This document shows positions 43,772 to 54,821 of a stretch of DNA of 64,000 bases, piece by piece. The notes beneath the pieces are model-generated. The model was not told the DNA's origin. It made no database searches and saw only the letters and a list, made by a program, of their open reading frames with translations. The first letter of the stretch is position 1; each line of letters begins with the position of its first letter. The stretch is from Cymbomonas tetramitiformis (taxonomy: Eukaryota; Chlorophyta; Pyramimonadophyceae; Pyramimonadales; Pyramimonadaceae): contig LGRX02027144.1 of the NCBI GenBank assembly GCA_001247695.2, positions 20,225-84,224 on the forward strand, in the 5' to 3' direction. Made by a program: the position numbers and the translations under genes.

Positions 43772-44945
43772 GGCCTAAAATGCAGAAAACAGCCCGAAAA
43801 CAGCGGTTTTCGGGCCATATTTCTCAAAAAATAAAAAGAAATTCAAGAACCATATTTTGTGTGACACTTGGATATGTTGTAATGGGGTAAGGCAACCTTC
43901 AAAACTTCGCAAACATGACATTAAACCGTAGGCGTTAGGCTATTTGAGCCAAAATAGGCCTAAAATGCAGAAAACAGCCCGAAAACAGCGGTTTTCGGGC
44001 CATATTTCTCAAAAAATAAAAATAATTTCAAGAACCAACTTTTGTGTGACACTTGGATATGTTCTAATGGGGTAAGGCGACCTTCAAAACTTCGCAAACA
44101 TGACATTAAACCGTAGGCGTTAGGCTATTTGAGCCAAAATAGGCCTAAAATGCAGAAAACAGCCCGAAAACAGCGGTTTTCGGGCCATATTTCTCAAAAA
44201 ATAAAAAAATTGCATGAACCAACTTTTGTGTGACACTTGGATGTGTTGTAATGGGGTAAGGCAACCTTCAAAACTTCGCAAACATGACATTAAACCGTAG
44301 GCGTTAGGCTATATATTTGAGCCAAAATAGGCCTAAAATGCAGAAAACAGCCCGAAAACAGCGGTTTTCGGGCCATATTTCTCAAAAAATAAAAGATTTT
44401 CATGAACCAACTTTTGTGTGACACTTGGATGTGTTGTAATGGGGTAAGGCAACCTTCAAAACTTCGCAAACATGACATTAAACCGTAGGCGTTAGGCTAT
44501 ATATTTGAGCCAAAATAGGCCTAAAATGCAGAAAACAGCCCGAAAACAGCGGTTTTCGGGCCATATTTCTCAAAAAATAAAAGATTTTCATGAACCAACT
44601 TTTGTGTGACACTTGGATATGTTGTAATGGGGTAAGGCAACCTTCAAAACTTCGCAAACATGACATTAAACCGTAGGCGTAAGGCTATTTGAGCCAAAAT
44701 AGGCCTAAAATGCAGAAAACAGCCCGAAAACAGCGGTTTTCGGGCCATATTTCTCACAAAATAAAAAGTTTTCATGAACCAACTTTTGTGTGACACTTGG
44801 ATATGTTGTAATGGGGTAAGGCAACCTTCAAAACTTCGCAAACATGACATTAAACCGTAGGCGTAAGGCTATTTGAGCCAAAATAGGCCTAAAATGCAGA
44901 AAACAACCCGAAAACAGCGGTTTTCGGGCCATATTTCTCACAATT
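43771..44945 (+). repeat. Seven 184-188-bp units with a short palindrome
   Basis: Units start AGGCCTAAAATGCAG at 43771, 43956, 44141, 44329, 44517, 44701 and 44885; the last is partial. Each holds the hairpin GCCCGAAAAC-AGCG-GTTTTCGGGC. Length differences come from ATATAT and poly-A indels. About 62-codon minus-strand frames in each unit are a result of the period. The array begins at the stop codon of the 365-aa ORF. Confidence 0.95.
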
Positions 44946-46163
44946 TTTTTTTTTTTTCAAAAACCAACTTTTTTCGTTGTCTTAGAATTCATCCCTTAAT
45001 TTCTAGTGACTTTCAAAAGTTCCTAACGTTGAATTATGCATGTGACCACTTTGTGACGGCATAGGGAAATGCGACGGCTCTACTAGTGCGCATACACAGG
45101 TAGCATGCCATGGATTCTCCCGATGGGCACCCGTGTACCGAGTATCGCTCGGAGATGATTTGTAACGATGTTGTGGACTACGAGGCCCTTTTTGGACCTT
45201 AATCGAAGCATCATAGCAAGATGTGCAATATATATGATTATATACGTTTATGCAGCAGAGGGCAACCCTACGTTGCGCCGCAATTAGTCGAGTTTCTGAT
45301 ATATTTCATGAACTTATAATGATTTTCGTGCACTTATAGGGTCTTACGGATGAAATTTCCCCATCATTCACGACTTTTGATGATAAATGATTTTTGGGGG
45401 ATTTTTCTAGTATGGTGACCCTGCAGAAGTAGTGGGTAATGATCAAAGTCATCAATTTGGAGTCGTGGATGCATTATATATCCATATGTGTGAAGGTTTC
45501 CTAGTCAAGTGGAGTGTATGTGCATGAAATATCATATCATAACTCACACAACTCTAAGTAACGAAGAGGTTATGACGTTTTGGGTTTCAACAAGGAGGCC
45601 CTGATTTTGGGGGCCATTTCTTTGCTCCAGCCTGCGCATACCCACGAGAAGAAACCGGCGCGGCGAGCTCGATGTGTGATGGAAGTAGCACTAGGGTGTG
45701 CAAAACATCAAAGTAGATATCAATATTGATTTTTTGAGACCTTAATGTCCTCGGACCTTCGCTCCATGGGATCACAATCAGGGATGGGGTACGATGGAAC
45801 TCGAAATTTTATAAGTGAAAAACATCCAAAAAAATCAATTTTCTTCACATGCGGCGATAGTTGCCATGGTTATGGCAGGATATCGGCATTTTTATGGGGT
45901 AATGCATGTTGCGCACTTCGAATACATCCCAATGAAGAGTCATATCACCCTACACGAATATATATGGCCATCTACCGAGCGAAAACACCTTCGTAGTCAA
46001 AGTACTTGTGATAGCACTTTCGAAATTAATTAATTTTCAGGTGTTTTATAGCATGAAAGCATACACGATTTACTCACACCTAAAGTTGCTTGTAGCGTGC
46101 ACTGTCATTCAAAATAATTCAAAAGGGTCCGAAATGGATTTCCTGAGCTGTAACTTGACCCGT
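44946..46163. other. Right part of insertion A
   Basis: AT-rich. AGTACTTGTGA(T/C)AG occurs inside the insertion (about 46000) and again in the adjacent gag sequence (about 46201). No ORF above background, no array and no terminal repeat matching the left end was found. Confidence 0.35.
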
Positions 46164-46528
46164 GGAACCTGTTGAAAAGGCCCTATAATGGTTTTACTAA
46201 AGTACTTGTGACAGTACTGGAGCGCGAGGCAATAGCCACAAAGGATTGTTACTCCATCAAGACCCCAGATGGAAAAGCCATACAAGGCAAGCCACCAGCT
46301 CCAAATCCTTTCCAGCTCAGGAGACAGCAGCAACAGAATCAGGGTGCCAAGAATGAGTCTAACAAACTCGTCAATACGATCAACACCCTGGTTAAGGAGC
46401 TCAAGAGTCAGCACAGCATCAATGCAGCGATTTCAACTCCAGCTCCAGTTCCAGCTTCAGCTCCAGCTCCTCAGGGAAACTCTCAGGGTACTGCACAGGT
46501 ACCAGTGTTGAGAGCACCCCCAAGGTAA
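46164..46528 (+). pseudogene. Gypsy gag, C-terminal part
   Basis: Resumes in the gag frame after insertion A with RPYNGFTKVLVTVLEREAIA, then a Gln/Asn-rich and Pro/Ala-rich tail. No CCHC knuckle is visible. It stops at 46526-46528; the pol frame overlaps it in another register. Confidence 0.55.
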
Positions 46529-48110
46529 ATCAGCCTGAAGATGCCACTGAAGCAAGTGGCCGGGTTGAGAGTATCTCAGAAGAAGTCCTTTCCAGTCTGA
46601 CATTACAGCTTCAGCAGATGGACACTCCCTCAGAGCACATCGCACATATGCAGTCTCAGACAGCACAGCTGAAATCACCGAAGAAGCTGTTGTTGTACAA
46701 AGGGAAAGTATATGGACAGAGTACTCATATATTGGTAGACCCAGGAGCTACATCGTCTTGCATCGACAGACAGACAGTTCGCTGCTCAGCTTGGTATAGC
46801 ACCCACAGATTCCTCATCATTCTCAGTGGGATTGGCTGGAGGAAGCCAACTACCATGCACATCCTATCTTCCAAAGGCTACATTTACGCTGGGTAAGTAT
46901 ATGAAGGACACCGAAGATTTCTACATCATTGACATGAAACCATTCACTGTCATTCTGGGTCAAGATTGGTTAGAGAGGAGAAATCCACACATTGACTTCC
47001 AGACCAAAAATCTGACGATCACTAGGAAGCACTCATCAGGCTCCAGTGTTCGCACAGTACTTTCCAGAGTTGAACAGACTCCAGATTCAGATGACCTTCC
47101 TGAAATGGAATTGGTCAGCGCCACCACCATGAGAAAGCACCTGCGTCGTATTCGATCCAGCGGTTCGGCTGAAGAGGCCGTGGCTTATCTCTTCTTTCTC
47201 TCAGAGGTCGATGGTGAACTGGTCTTCGCAGCAGCAGACTCAGACACCACAATGGAAGACCCGGAGGTCACAGCAGCACGTGATCAAATGAGGGAAGACT
47301 TTTCAGACATATTCCAGGAGGACCTTCCAGCTGGTCACAGGCCAGAACGGTTTGAAGGTGGTTATCATCGAATCAACATAGAACCTGGGCACAAGCCGCC
47401 ATCGCAGCCAGTTCGCAACATACCAGTGCCCATGATGGAAGAACTCAAACGACAGATCATCAACTATGTCGAATTGGGTATTCTTCGTCCGTTATCATCT
47501 CCATATCATGGATGTCCTATCATTTTCGCTCCTAAGCCAGGTGAGAAGTGGAGGATGTGTTGTGACTATCGAGCCCTTAATAACATCACAATTAAGGACA
47601 CGCATCCATTGCCACCGCACGACACCCTTCTTGAACAGCTAAAAGGTGCACGATGGGTTAGCAGATTTGACTTCAATCAGTTTTTCCATCAGATCCCTAT
47701 ACATCCAGATGACATCCACAAAACAGCTATTCGCACCAGATACGGTTCCTATGAGTGGACAGTTATGCCTTTCGGATTGACCAATGCTCCTGCAACAGCT
47801 CTACGTGTAGGAAATCGGGCATTCTTCGACTTCATCGATCAGTTTCTTGTCATTTTCATGGATGATACTATCGTATACAATCCGGATTTTGACAGCCACG
47901 TGAGTCATGTCCGACAGTTCCTCCAGCGTTGCAGATATCACCAGTTCTTCATCAGACCTTCCAAGGTGGAGTTGTTCGTCAGATCCGTAGACTTTATCGG
48001 ACATCACATCTCTGAAGCAGGCCTATCCATCATCGAAGACAGAATCCGAGCAGTCATGGCAATACAGCCTCCAGTGTCTTATGGTCCTACCGTTGGAAAG
48101 CAGCCTCTAC
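46500..48110 (+). pseudogene. Gypsy protease and reverse transcriptase
   Basis: The protease active site is HILVDPGATSSCID (Asp codon at 46738-46740), with Pro replacing the usual Ser/Thr after Asp. A slip in ACAGACAGACAG near 46770 moves the frame; the new frame carries ILGQDWLERRNPHIDF, the second protease motif. RT motifs then follow in order: PYHGCPIIFAPKPGEKWRMC (start), DYRALNNITIKDTHPLP, RFDFNQFFHQIPI, MPFGLTNAPAT and FMDDTIVYN (about 47855-47881; FMDD where most have Y[IVL]DD), then VDFIGHHIS. The frame is cut at 48110 by insertion B and resumes at 55704. Confidence 0.8.
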
Positions 48111-48131
48111 CACACTGAGAAATAAACGCGG

Positions 48132-48450
48132 TAAACCGGTGGTAAAATGTGGTAAACTGGTGGTAAAATGTGGTAAATTGGTGTTTTACCACCATTATAC
48201 TAATAGTGGCGATATAAATCCCGTGGGTAATTTCCTATTGGTCAGTGGGCGTTTTTGTTACCACGATTTTACCACATTTACTTATAGCGCGGTAATTATA
48301 TATTATTGTTTACCATTGCTTTATATAATTTACCATGGTACCCCCCTATGACCGGTAAATTGGCCCCCAATGGTAAAATTACCACATATGACCGGTAAAT
48401 TGACCCCCAATGGTAAAATTACCACATATGACCGGTAAATTTACCACGGT
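48132..48450 (+). repeat. Left subterminal repeats of insertion B
   Basis: GGTAAACCGGTGGTAAAATG-type motifs repeat in the first 60 bp. A unit of about 48 bp with ATGACCGGTAAATT and CCCCCAATGGTAAAATTACC repeats about 2.5 times at 48346-48450. Such arrays are where CACTA transposase accessory proteins bind. Confidence 0.75.
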
Positions 48451-48690
48451 ATGACCACGGGTGGACACGTGGCAGGCAGGATGCACTGTGATACGGACAC
48501 GTGTGCAAGATTAGTGCACGTGGCAATCAGGCATGGAATGTTAGATAACTGTTACCAGATATGCTAGGTAGGTATATATGTGGCTTGGCAAGTCCCGGCC
48601 CCGTCCTGGGCTTTGCAAGTAAGGTCACACTAGAAGCAATAAGGAGAAAGGAAGGAAGGACGCATGCTGCTGGTTTCTAGCTTGCCGTTG

Positions 48691-49608
48691 CTAAGGTCTT
48701 GAGCATCGTGCAGATTTCATTCCTGGCCAAAGGTAGATGGCGTGGAGGGGGATTTTAAATCCCGGAGGACGGTGGCAGATACACTTGGTCTCAAGGCGTG
48801 ACGCCGGCATCAGCAGGGTATGTTTGGCATCCTCGTTCAAGACAAAGACGGCACGGCTGTTCATGCGCGCGTTTTTGATAGTCGGGTATGCCGTCACCAT
48901 GGCTAGACGGCACACCGCGCAATGTGTGGCCGGGTCCCAGATCAGATAGTAAGCTTCCACGCGGCCGTATTCAAATGCATCGGCTTCGGAGGATGCTAAG
49001 GCTACGTTGTAGGAGATTCTGGTTACTGCCCTGGTGTACATCGTGGACGTGAAGTCCTCGTCGCCGTGCCGCATTCGTGGAAAACATAGGACGTCCAAGG
49101 CGTCCCGTTCTAGCTTGTATCGCTCACCGTGCATGGCGCGCAAGGAAGCCGCCAGGCCCGGAAGCAGCCTTCCTTCCGCATCGGCGCTTAGCGCGGATAC
49201 AGCCACGCCACCGCGGATAATGTGATGACCGACATCCATGAAGTGACACGCGAGCCCCGGGTCATCGCGGAAACCCGGGCCGTCCTCTTTCACCGAGTGC
49301 GCGACATAGTCTGGAAGGAACCGGATCCCGGGGTACAAGTGGGCCATGTCATCTACACGGTCTTTCAGCAAGTAGGCGTTACCGATGCATGAATCGATGG
49401 CCTTCCCCCCCACCGGCTCCGGCACCACCCCCTTCGCCTCCCCCAACAGGCGCTCCACCCATAGCTCGATGTTGGAGCTGACAACGCCTACCTTCTCCTC
49501 TTGCTTGCACAAGTGTACCACGGCTAGCAGGATAAGGCACAGCGCCGGGGAGAGCGCCGCACGCGCCACGCGCCTGATTCGGCGCGGAGCGGAGCAGCCT
49601 CCCCGCAC
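48691..49608 (-). CDS. Transposon ORF, probable CACTA transposase C-terminal part
   Basis: 305 codons on the minus strand from MRGGCSAPRRIRRVARAALS. The protein has no stop-rich stretches, has typical globular composition, and ends AIYLWPGMKSARCSRP. Segments such as FEYGRVEAYYLIWDP, NARMNSRAVFVLNEDAKHTLL and ASRLETKCICH resemble, from memory, the C-terminal (DUF4218-like) part of CACTA Tnp2 relatives in algae. The DDE catalytic core is not visible, so it is partial or spliced to exons I cannot see. Its first 35 codons also occur in every unit of the 223-bp array upstream. Confidence 0.5.
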   Translation of the reverse strand: MRGGCSAPRRIRRVARAALSPALCLILLAVVHLCKQEEKVGVVSSNIELWVERLLGEAKGVVPEPVGGKAIDSCIGNAYLLKDRVDDMAHLYPGIRFLPDYVAHSVKEDGPGFRDDPGLACHFMDVGHHIIRGGVAVSALSADAEGRLLPGLAASLRAMHGERYKLERDALDVLCFPRMRHGDEDFTSTMYTRAVTRISYNVALASSEADAFEYGRVEAYYLIWDPATHCAVCRLAMVTAYPTIKNARMNSRAVFVLNEDAKHTLLMPASRLETKCICHRPPGFKIPLHAIYLWPGMKSARCSRP

Positions 49609-49741
49609 CCTTTGTCCCTGGGTCCTATGCTCCTTGCGTGCACACTATGCACCTATGTACCGTACGCGCACCCTCGCGCATCCCTCCCCACCCACGACCT
49701 GCAGCGCCGCTGCTCACCCTTTGGCCGCTGATTCGCAACCG

Positions 49742-49905
49742 TAGGAAGCATGATATGAAACTTACGACAGACGGACTGGTTTGAGCAGAGGCCACAGGCC
49801 CACATGCAACCAGGGAGGAAAGAGAAACACAGGAAACATGATTCTATGAAACTTAGGACGGACGGACTGGTTTGAGCAGAGGCCACAGGCCCAGGGCATA
49901 GCGCA
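49742..49905 (+). repeat. Short duplicated block flanking the 223-bp arrays
   Basis: About 85 bp with GATGAAAC or TATGAAACTTA, GGACTGGTTTGAGCAGAGGC and CACAGGCCCA occurs twice here and twice again at about 53618-53765, directly after the last complete 223-bp unit. Confidence 0.7.
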
Positions 49906-50149
49906 CTGGATAATAACTTTCATTTTACGATACTACATGGTAACATCGTCTGCAGCATACGTATTCATGATTATCCGGCACGCCACGATGGTAGACGGTA
50001 ACTACTATGCTTCTATGACAACCGCGCTAACGAAGCTTGCTGTTAATCCTATACACGAAGTCTTTGATAGTGCCGTTTAAAATCACGTGCCAGAAGAGAG
50101 GACTCGTATCCTGGAAACACGCAGGCGTAGTGTATCACATGGTGTGCGC

Positions 50150-50476
50150 TCACGTCAGGTCAACAAAAGTGCCAGTGGGCGTGGGCAGAACCCACTCCAC
50201 TGCAATGCCGTAACCATGCAAGTCGACAAGTCTATGCAAGCGGGACGAACTATCCCTTCGCCTATATAGGTCAACATGAGTCCCGCCGCGCGAAAGTCTC
50301 AACACCAGAACCGTGCTGTGTACTCGTTCCGCATAGACTGTCAGGGTGTTGTTCACCAGGTAGCCCCAATGACACCGGTGTTGGTCACACAAATATTTCT
50401 TTTGTTGAGGAGTAATGCCCGTCTGGGTAGAGCCCCAACCCACAGACTTGGCCATCGCGGCCACAGTTCCCTTCAA
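50150..50476 (-). CDS. Possible exon of the insertion B transposon gene
   Basis: 108 open codons on the minus strand, including MAKSVGWGSTQTGITPQQKK and a C..H..C run in YLCDQHRCHWGYLVNNT. Composition is protein-like and it lies upstream of the 305-aa ORF on the same strand. No motif is definite. Confidence 0.3.
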   Translation of the reverse strand: MKGTVAAMAKSVGWGSTQTGITPQQKKYLCDQHRCHWGYLVNNTLTVYAERVHSTVLVLRLSRGGTHVDLYRRRDSSSRLHRLVDLHGYGIAVEWVLPTPTGTFVDLT

Positions 50477-50629
50477 GGCCTGCTCACTAAACTGGCCGGT
50501 AGTTGCCGCTGCTAGCGACCATATGAAACACTTGCCATCGCCGGGGACTTTTACAAGCAGCCATGTGCGTAGAGAGCAGCGAGAGCGGCCCTACAAAAAC
50601 ACGCGAACGGACACTGTCACAGGGGCATA

Positions 50630-53610
50630 CACTCGATGGCTGTGGAAGCATGCGCAGCTCGGGACCGACATCGCCAGGTATCCATGGCCCTGTCGATGGC
50701 CCGGGGAGAGCCACTCTTTGGCCGCTGCTCACCCTTTGGCCGCTGATTCGCAACCGCAGATGAAGCAGCATAAGGCACAGCGGGGGGGAGAGCGCTGCAC
50801 GCGCCACGCGCCTGATTCGGCGCGGAGCGGAGCAGCCTCCCCGCACCCTTGGTCCCTGGGTCCTATGGTCCTTGCGTGCACACTATGCACCTATCTACCG
50901 TACGCGCACCCTCGCGCATCCCTCCCCACCCACGACCTGCAGCGCCGGTGCTCACCCTTTGGCCGCTGATTCGCAACCGCAGATGAAGCAGCATAAGGCA
51001 CAGCGGGGGGGAGAGCGCTGCACGCGCCACGCGCCTGATTCGGCGCGGAGCGGAGCAGCCTCCCCGCACCCTTGGTCCCTGGGTCCTAGGGTCCTTGCGT
51101 GCACGCTATGCACCTATCTACCGTACGCGCACCCTCGCGCATCCCTCCCCACCCACGACCTGCAGCGCCGCTGCTCACCCTTTGGCCGCTGATTCGCAAC
51201 CGCAGATGAAGCAGCATAAGGCACGGCGCCGGGGAGAGTGCCGCACGCGCCACGCGCCTGATTCGGCGCGGAGCGGAGCAGCCTCCCCGCACGCTTTGTC
51301 CCTGGGTCCTATGGTCCTTGCGTGCACACTATGCACCTATCTACCGTACACACACCCTCGCGCATCCCTCCCCTCCCACGACCTGCAGCGCCGCTGCTCA
51401 CCCTTTGGCCGCTGATTCGCAACCGCAGATGAAGCAGGATAAGGCACAGCGGGGGGGAGAGCGCTGCACGCGCCACGCGCCTGATTCGGCGCGGAGCGGA
51501 GCAGCCTCCCCGCACCCTTTGTCCCTGGGTCCTATGTCCACTACCCTTCGGTACATAGGGATGTACCCAAGGGCCTTAGGTACATAACGATGTACCTAAG
51601 CCGCACATATAAAATCAAGGCCCAAATCCGACGGTTTGTGCCCCTTGTAGTGACAATTAACCAATAGACACCCTCTTCTATCGATATTACGATCCAACAT
51701 TCGTATCCGATCCGTACAATATACGCTCTGATGCATTCAAAATCACTCTTTTTGAAGAAAACAAAAAAACAGGTCAAAATAAATGTTTTCCCGTCATATT
51801 CGGCAAGCTCGTCATTTGTCTCTCTGCGAACGTTCTGCTGGATCCTGGTAGTAGACCTCGATAAACTTTAATTGCTATGTAGTTGGAAAATTCAAAAAAA
51901 ATATTGCCCCTCCGCGCTATTGACCTCGCTTGCGGCATCCCTTTCCAACATGGCCGCTCGTCGCGCAGGGCAGCTCCTCCAAGGACGCGAAGTGAAGGCA
52001 CACGCTGCAGCCTTCGACTCCAAGTGGAGTTCCGCAAGCGTACGGCAGAAATCCGACGTTCCTGAGTTCTCCGACGGTGTCCATACAAGCCTCTAACCCC
52101 ACCTGATGAATATCGTTCACTCGTACGTGCGAACCCCTAAGGCGAAATATCAATTTTCGTGTATGCGCATGTTGTGGGATCAGTTATAGGTACCTACAAA
52201 GGCGTGTTGAGTGAAGGCGTGCTTGAGTGTTTAAATGCAAACCCCTGAAATCACAACTGCCCTAAGGGGTGTTAAATACCATTGTAACAAATATGTATCG
52301 ATATTCATCATTTAGCGGTCGTACACATGCATCAAACGCGATGTACCTAAGGGATGTACCTAAGATTTTCGGAGTTTTGAAAATGTACATTTTCTGGAAA
52401 TTGTCAAGATTGATGACCTGCCTAGACTATCGTATTGAGCTAAATACCATAAACCAAATGCTTCAGGGCCAAAAGGGACATGTCAACAATGGCTGAAATG
52501 GGCCACACGACCCCGCGTCGAGAATTTGGCTCGCCGCGGCATTAAGCGTACACGTATAGTTAGGTACATCGCGATGTACCTAAGCGTGGGTAGTGGACAC
52601 CTATGGTTCTTGCGTGCACACTATGCACCTATGTACCGTACACACACCCTCGCGCATCCCTCCCCACCCACGACCTGCAGCGCCGGTGCTCACCCTTTGG
52701 CCGCTGTTTCGCAACCGCAGATGAAGCAGCATAAGGCACAGCGGGGGGGAGAGCGCTGCACGCGCCACGCGCCTGATTCGGCGCGGAGCGGAGCAGCCTC
52801 CCCGCACCCTTTGTCCCTGGGTCCTATGGTTCTTGCGTGCACACTATGCACCTATGTACCGTACACACACCCTCGCGCATCCCTCCCCACCCACGACCTG
52901 CAGCGCCGCTGCTCACCCTTTGGCCGCTGTTTCGCAACCGCAGATGAAGCAGCATAAGGCACAGCGGGGGGGAGAGCGCTACACGCGCCACGCGCCTGAT
53001 TCGGCGCGGAGCGGAGCAGCCTCCCCGCACCCTTTGTCCCTGGGTCCTATGGTCCTTGCGTGCACACTATGCACCTATCTACTGTACGCGCACCCTCGCG
53101 CATCCCTCCCCACCCAAGACCTGCAGCGCCGCTGCTCACCCTTTGGCCGCTGATTCGCAACCGCAGATGAAGCAGGATAAGGCACAGCGCCGGGGAGAGC
53201 GCCGCACGCGCCACGCGCCTGATTCGGCGCGGAGCGGAGCAGCCTCCCCGCACCCTTTGTCCCTGGGTCCTATGGTCCTTGCGTGCACACTATGCACCTA
53301 TGTACCGTACACACACCCTCGCGCATCCCTCCCCACCCACGACCTGCAGCGCCGCTGCTCACCCTTTGGCCGCTGATTCGCAACCGCAGATGAAGCAGCA
53401 TAAGGCACAGCGGTGGGGAGAGCGCTGCACGCGCCACGCGCCTGATTCGGCGCGGAGCGGAGCAGCCTCCCCGCATACTTTGTCCCTGGGTCCTATGGTC
53501 CTTGCGTGCACACTATGCACCTATGTACCGTACACACACCCTCGCGCATCCCTCCCCACCCACGACCTGCAGCGCCGCTGCTCACCCTTTGGCCGCTGAT
53601 TCGCAACCGC
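50630..53610 (-). repeat. 223-bp tandem array, about eight units, split by an insertion
   Basis: Unit starts on the minus strand (MRGGCSAPRR...) lie at 50846, 51069, 51292, 51515, 52807, 53030, 53253 and 53476, exactly 223 bp apart except for the gap holding the 1,065-bp element. A ninth diverged copy is near 53,900. Each unit contains the translation start and first 35 or so codons of the 305-aa transposon ORF plus upstream DNA, so the array is an amplified first exon and promoter region. Plus-strand 106-codon frames are by-products. Confidence 0.9.
51535..52599. mobile_element. 1,065-bp TIR element inside the 223-bp array
   Basis: Perfect 12-bp termini TGTCCACTACCC / GGGTAGTGGACA with CCTA duplicated outside (51531-51534, 52600-52603). 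The distance between neighbouring array units (1,292 bp) equals 223 + 1,065 + 4, which confirms the borders. Next to each end is a palindrome: TTAGGTACATAACGATGTAC plus CTAAG on the left and the matching CGCGATGTACC form on the right. The interior has a GC-rich ORF of about 75 codons (51872-52096, MAARRAGQLLQGREV in part) and no transposase motif. Non-autonomous; a 4-bp duplication fits Sola- or Chapaev-like groups but this is open. Confidence 0.85.
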
Positions 53611-54327
53611 AGGAAGCATGAGATGAAACTTACGACAGACGGACTGGTTTGAGCAGAGGCCACAGGCCCACATGCAACGAGGGAGGAAAGCGAAACACAG
53701 ACAACATGATTCTATGAAACTTAGGACGGACGGACTGGTTTGAGCAGACGGCACAGGCCCACATGCATCAAGTCGAGCAGAGGCCGCATACATGAAGCAG
53801 GATAAGGCACAGCGCCGGGGAGAGCGCCGCACGCGCCACGCGCCTGATTCGGCGCGGAGCGGAGCAACCTCCCCGCACCCTTTGTCCCTGGGTCCTATGT
53901 TCCTTGCGTGCACCCTATGCACCTTTCTACAAAGAAATAAACAAAGATATATGCCGGGGAAAAAAAAACAATCCCACCCATGACTCGCCGTTCACCCCTT
54001 GGCCGCTGATTCGCAACCGCAGATGAACAGTCGCCCGACAGCCTGCTGACCAGGCACCCGCGGAGTGGCGGCTGCGTTCACGAGATGAAGGGCGGGCGGG
54101 CGGGATCCCGTACGGGAAGGGAGGGGAAGGAAAAGTTCACGGTCTTACCGGGTTTTCCTCGACCACTCCTCCAGCGACCGGGGGGAGGCCGCCTCCCTGC
54201 ACGGTTGCAGCTTCGGAGGCCTGCGCACCAGTTCACGAAAGCATGTTTGAATCCACTGCGGAAACCATGGGATATTCCCACAGCAGTGGCATCCCACAGC
54301 GTGCATGCCGGAAAACAGGGGAGTCCA

Positions 54328-54821
54328 CATACCTGAATGAATACGCACAGCCGGTGACTTTTCCTAAGCACGTGATTCCGCACCAGGGCGCAGTCACCGG
54401 CTGTGTGTATCCACATATTCGCTGACCACCTATTTACGCAGAAACTTTCAGGAGCCGTCCGCTCTTTCAGTCGAACAGCGGTTAACTAATTAAGCCACGA
54501 ACCTATCCAACATGCACATCCACAAGAGACAAGCATGGGGCACGTAACCTTTGGAGCGAGTGCGGCCTGGCCTGCATACCTGAATGAATACGCACAGCCG
54601 GTGACTTTTCCTAAGCACGTGATTCCGCACCAGGGCGCAGTCACCGGCTGTGTGTATCCACATATTCGCTGACCACCTATTTACGCAGAAACTTTCAGGA
54701 GCCGTCCGCTCTTTCAGTCGAACAGCGGTTAACTAATTAAGCCACGAACCTATCCAACATGCACATCCACAAGAGACAAGCATGGGGCACGTAACCTTTG
54801 GAGCGAGTGCGGCCTGGCCTG
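54328..54821 (+). repeat. 247-bp tandem duplication, essentially perfect
   Basis: 54328-54574 and 54575-54821 appear identical. Each copy has the inverted pair CACAGCCGGTGAC / GTCACCGGCTGTG about 30 bp apart. It lies inside insertion B, 880 bp from its right end. Confidence 0.9.

Larger units (their letters stand above)
38638..46163. mobile_element. Insertion A, 7.5 kb, unclassified
   Basis: The hexamer GGAACC stands at both junctions (38632-38637 and 46164-46169), and the gag frame is continuous if one copy is removed, so this may be a 6-bp target duplication. I see no terminal inverted repeats: the left end begins AGCGGCTGATACGC and the right end finishes TTGACCCGT. Gag also seems to lack the middle of its capsid here, so a deletion at the junction is possible. 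The insert carries a minus-strand zinc-finger gene, a plus-strand 365-aa ORF and at least four tandem arrays. Class is unknown. Confidence 0.5.

Noticed and set aside
50872..53599. Plus-strand 106-codon ORFs repeated every 223 bp
   Set aside because: They are by-products of the array; the minus strand carries the recognisable first codons of the transposon ORF.
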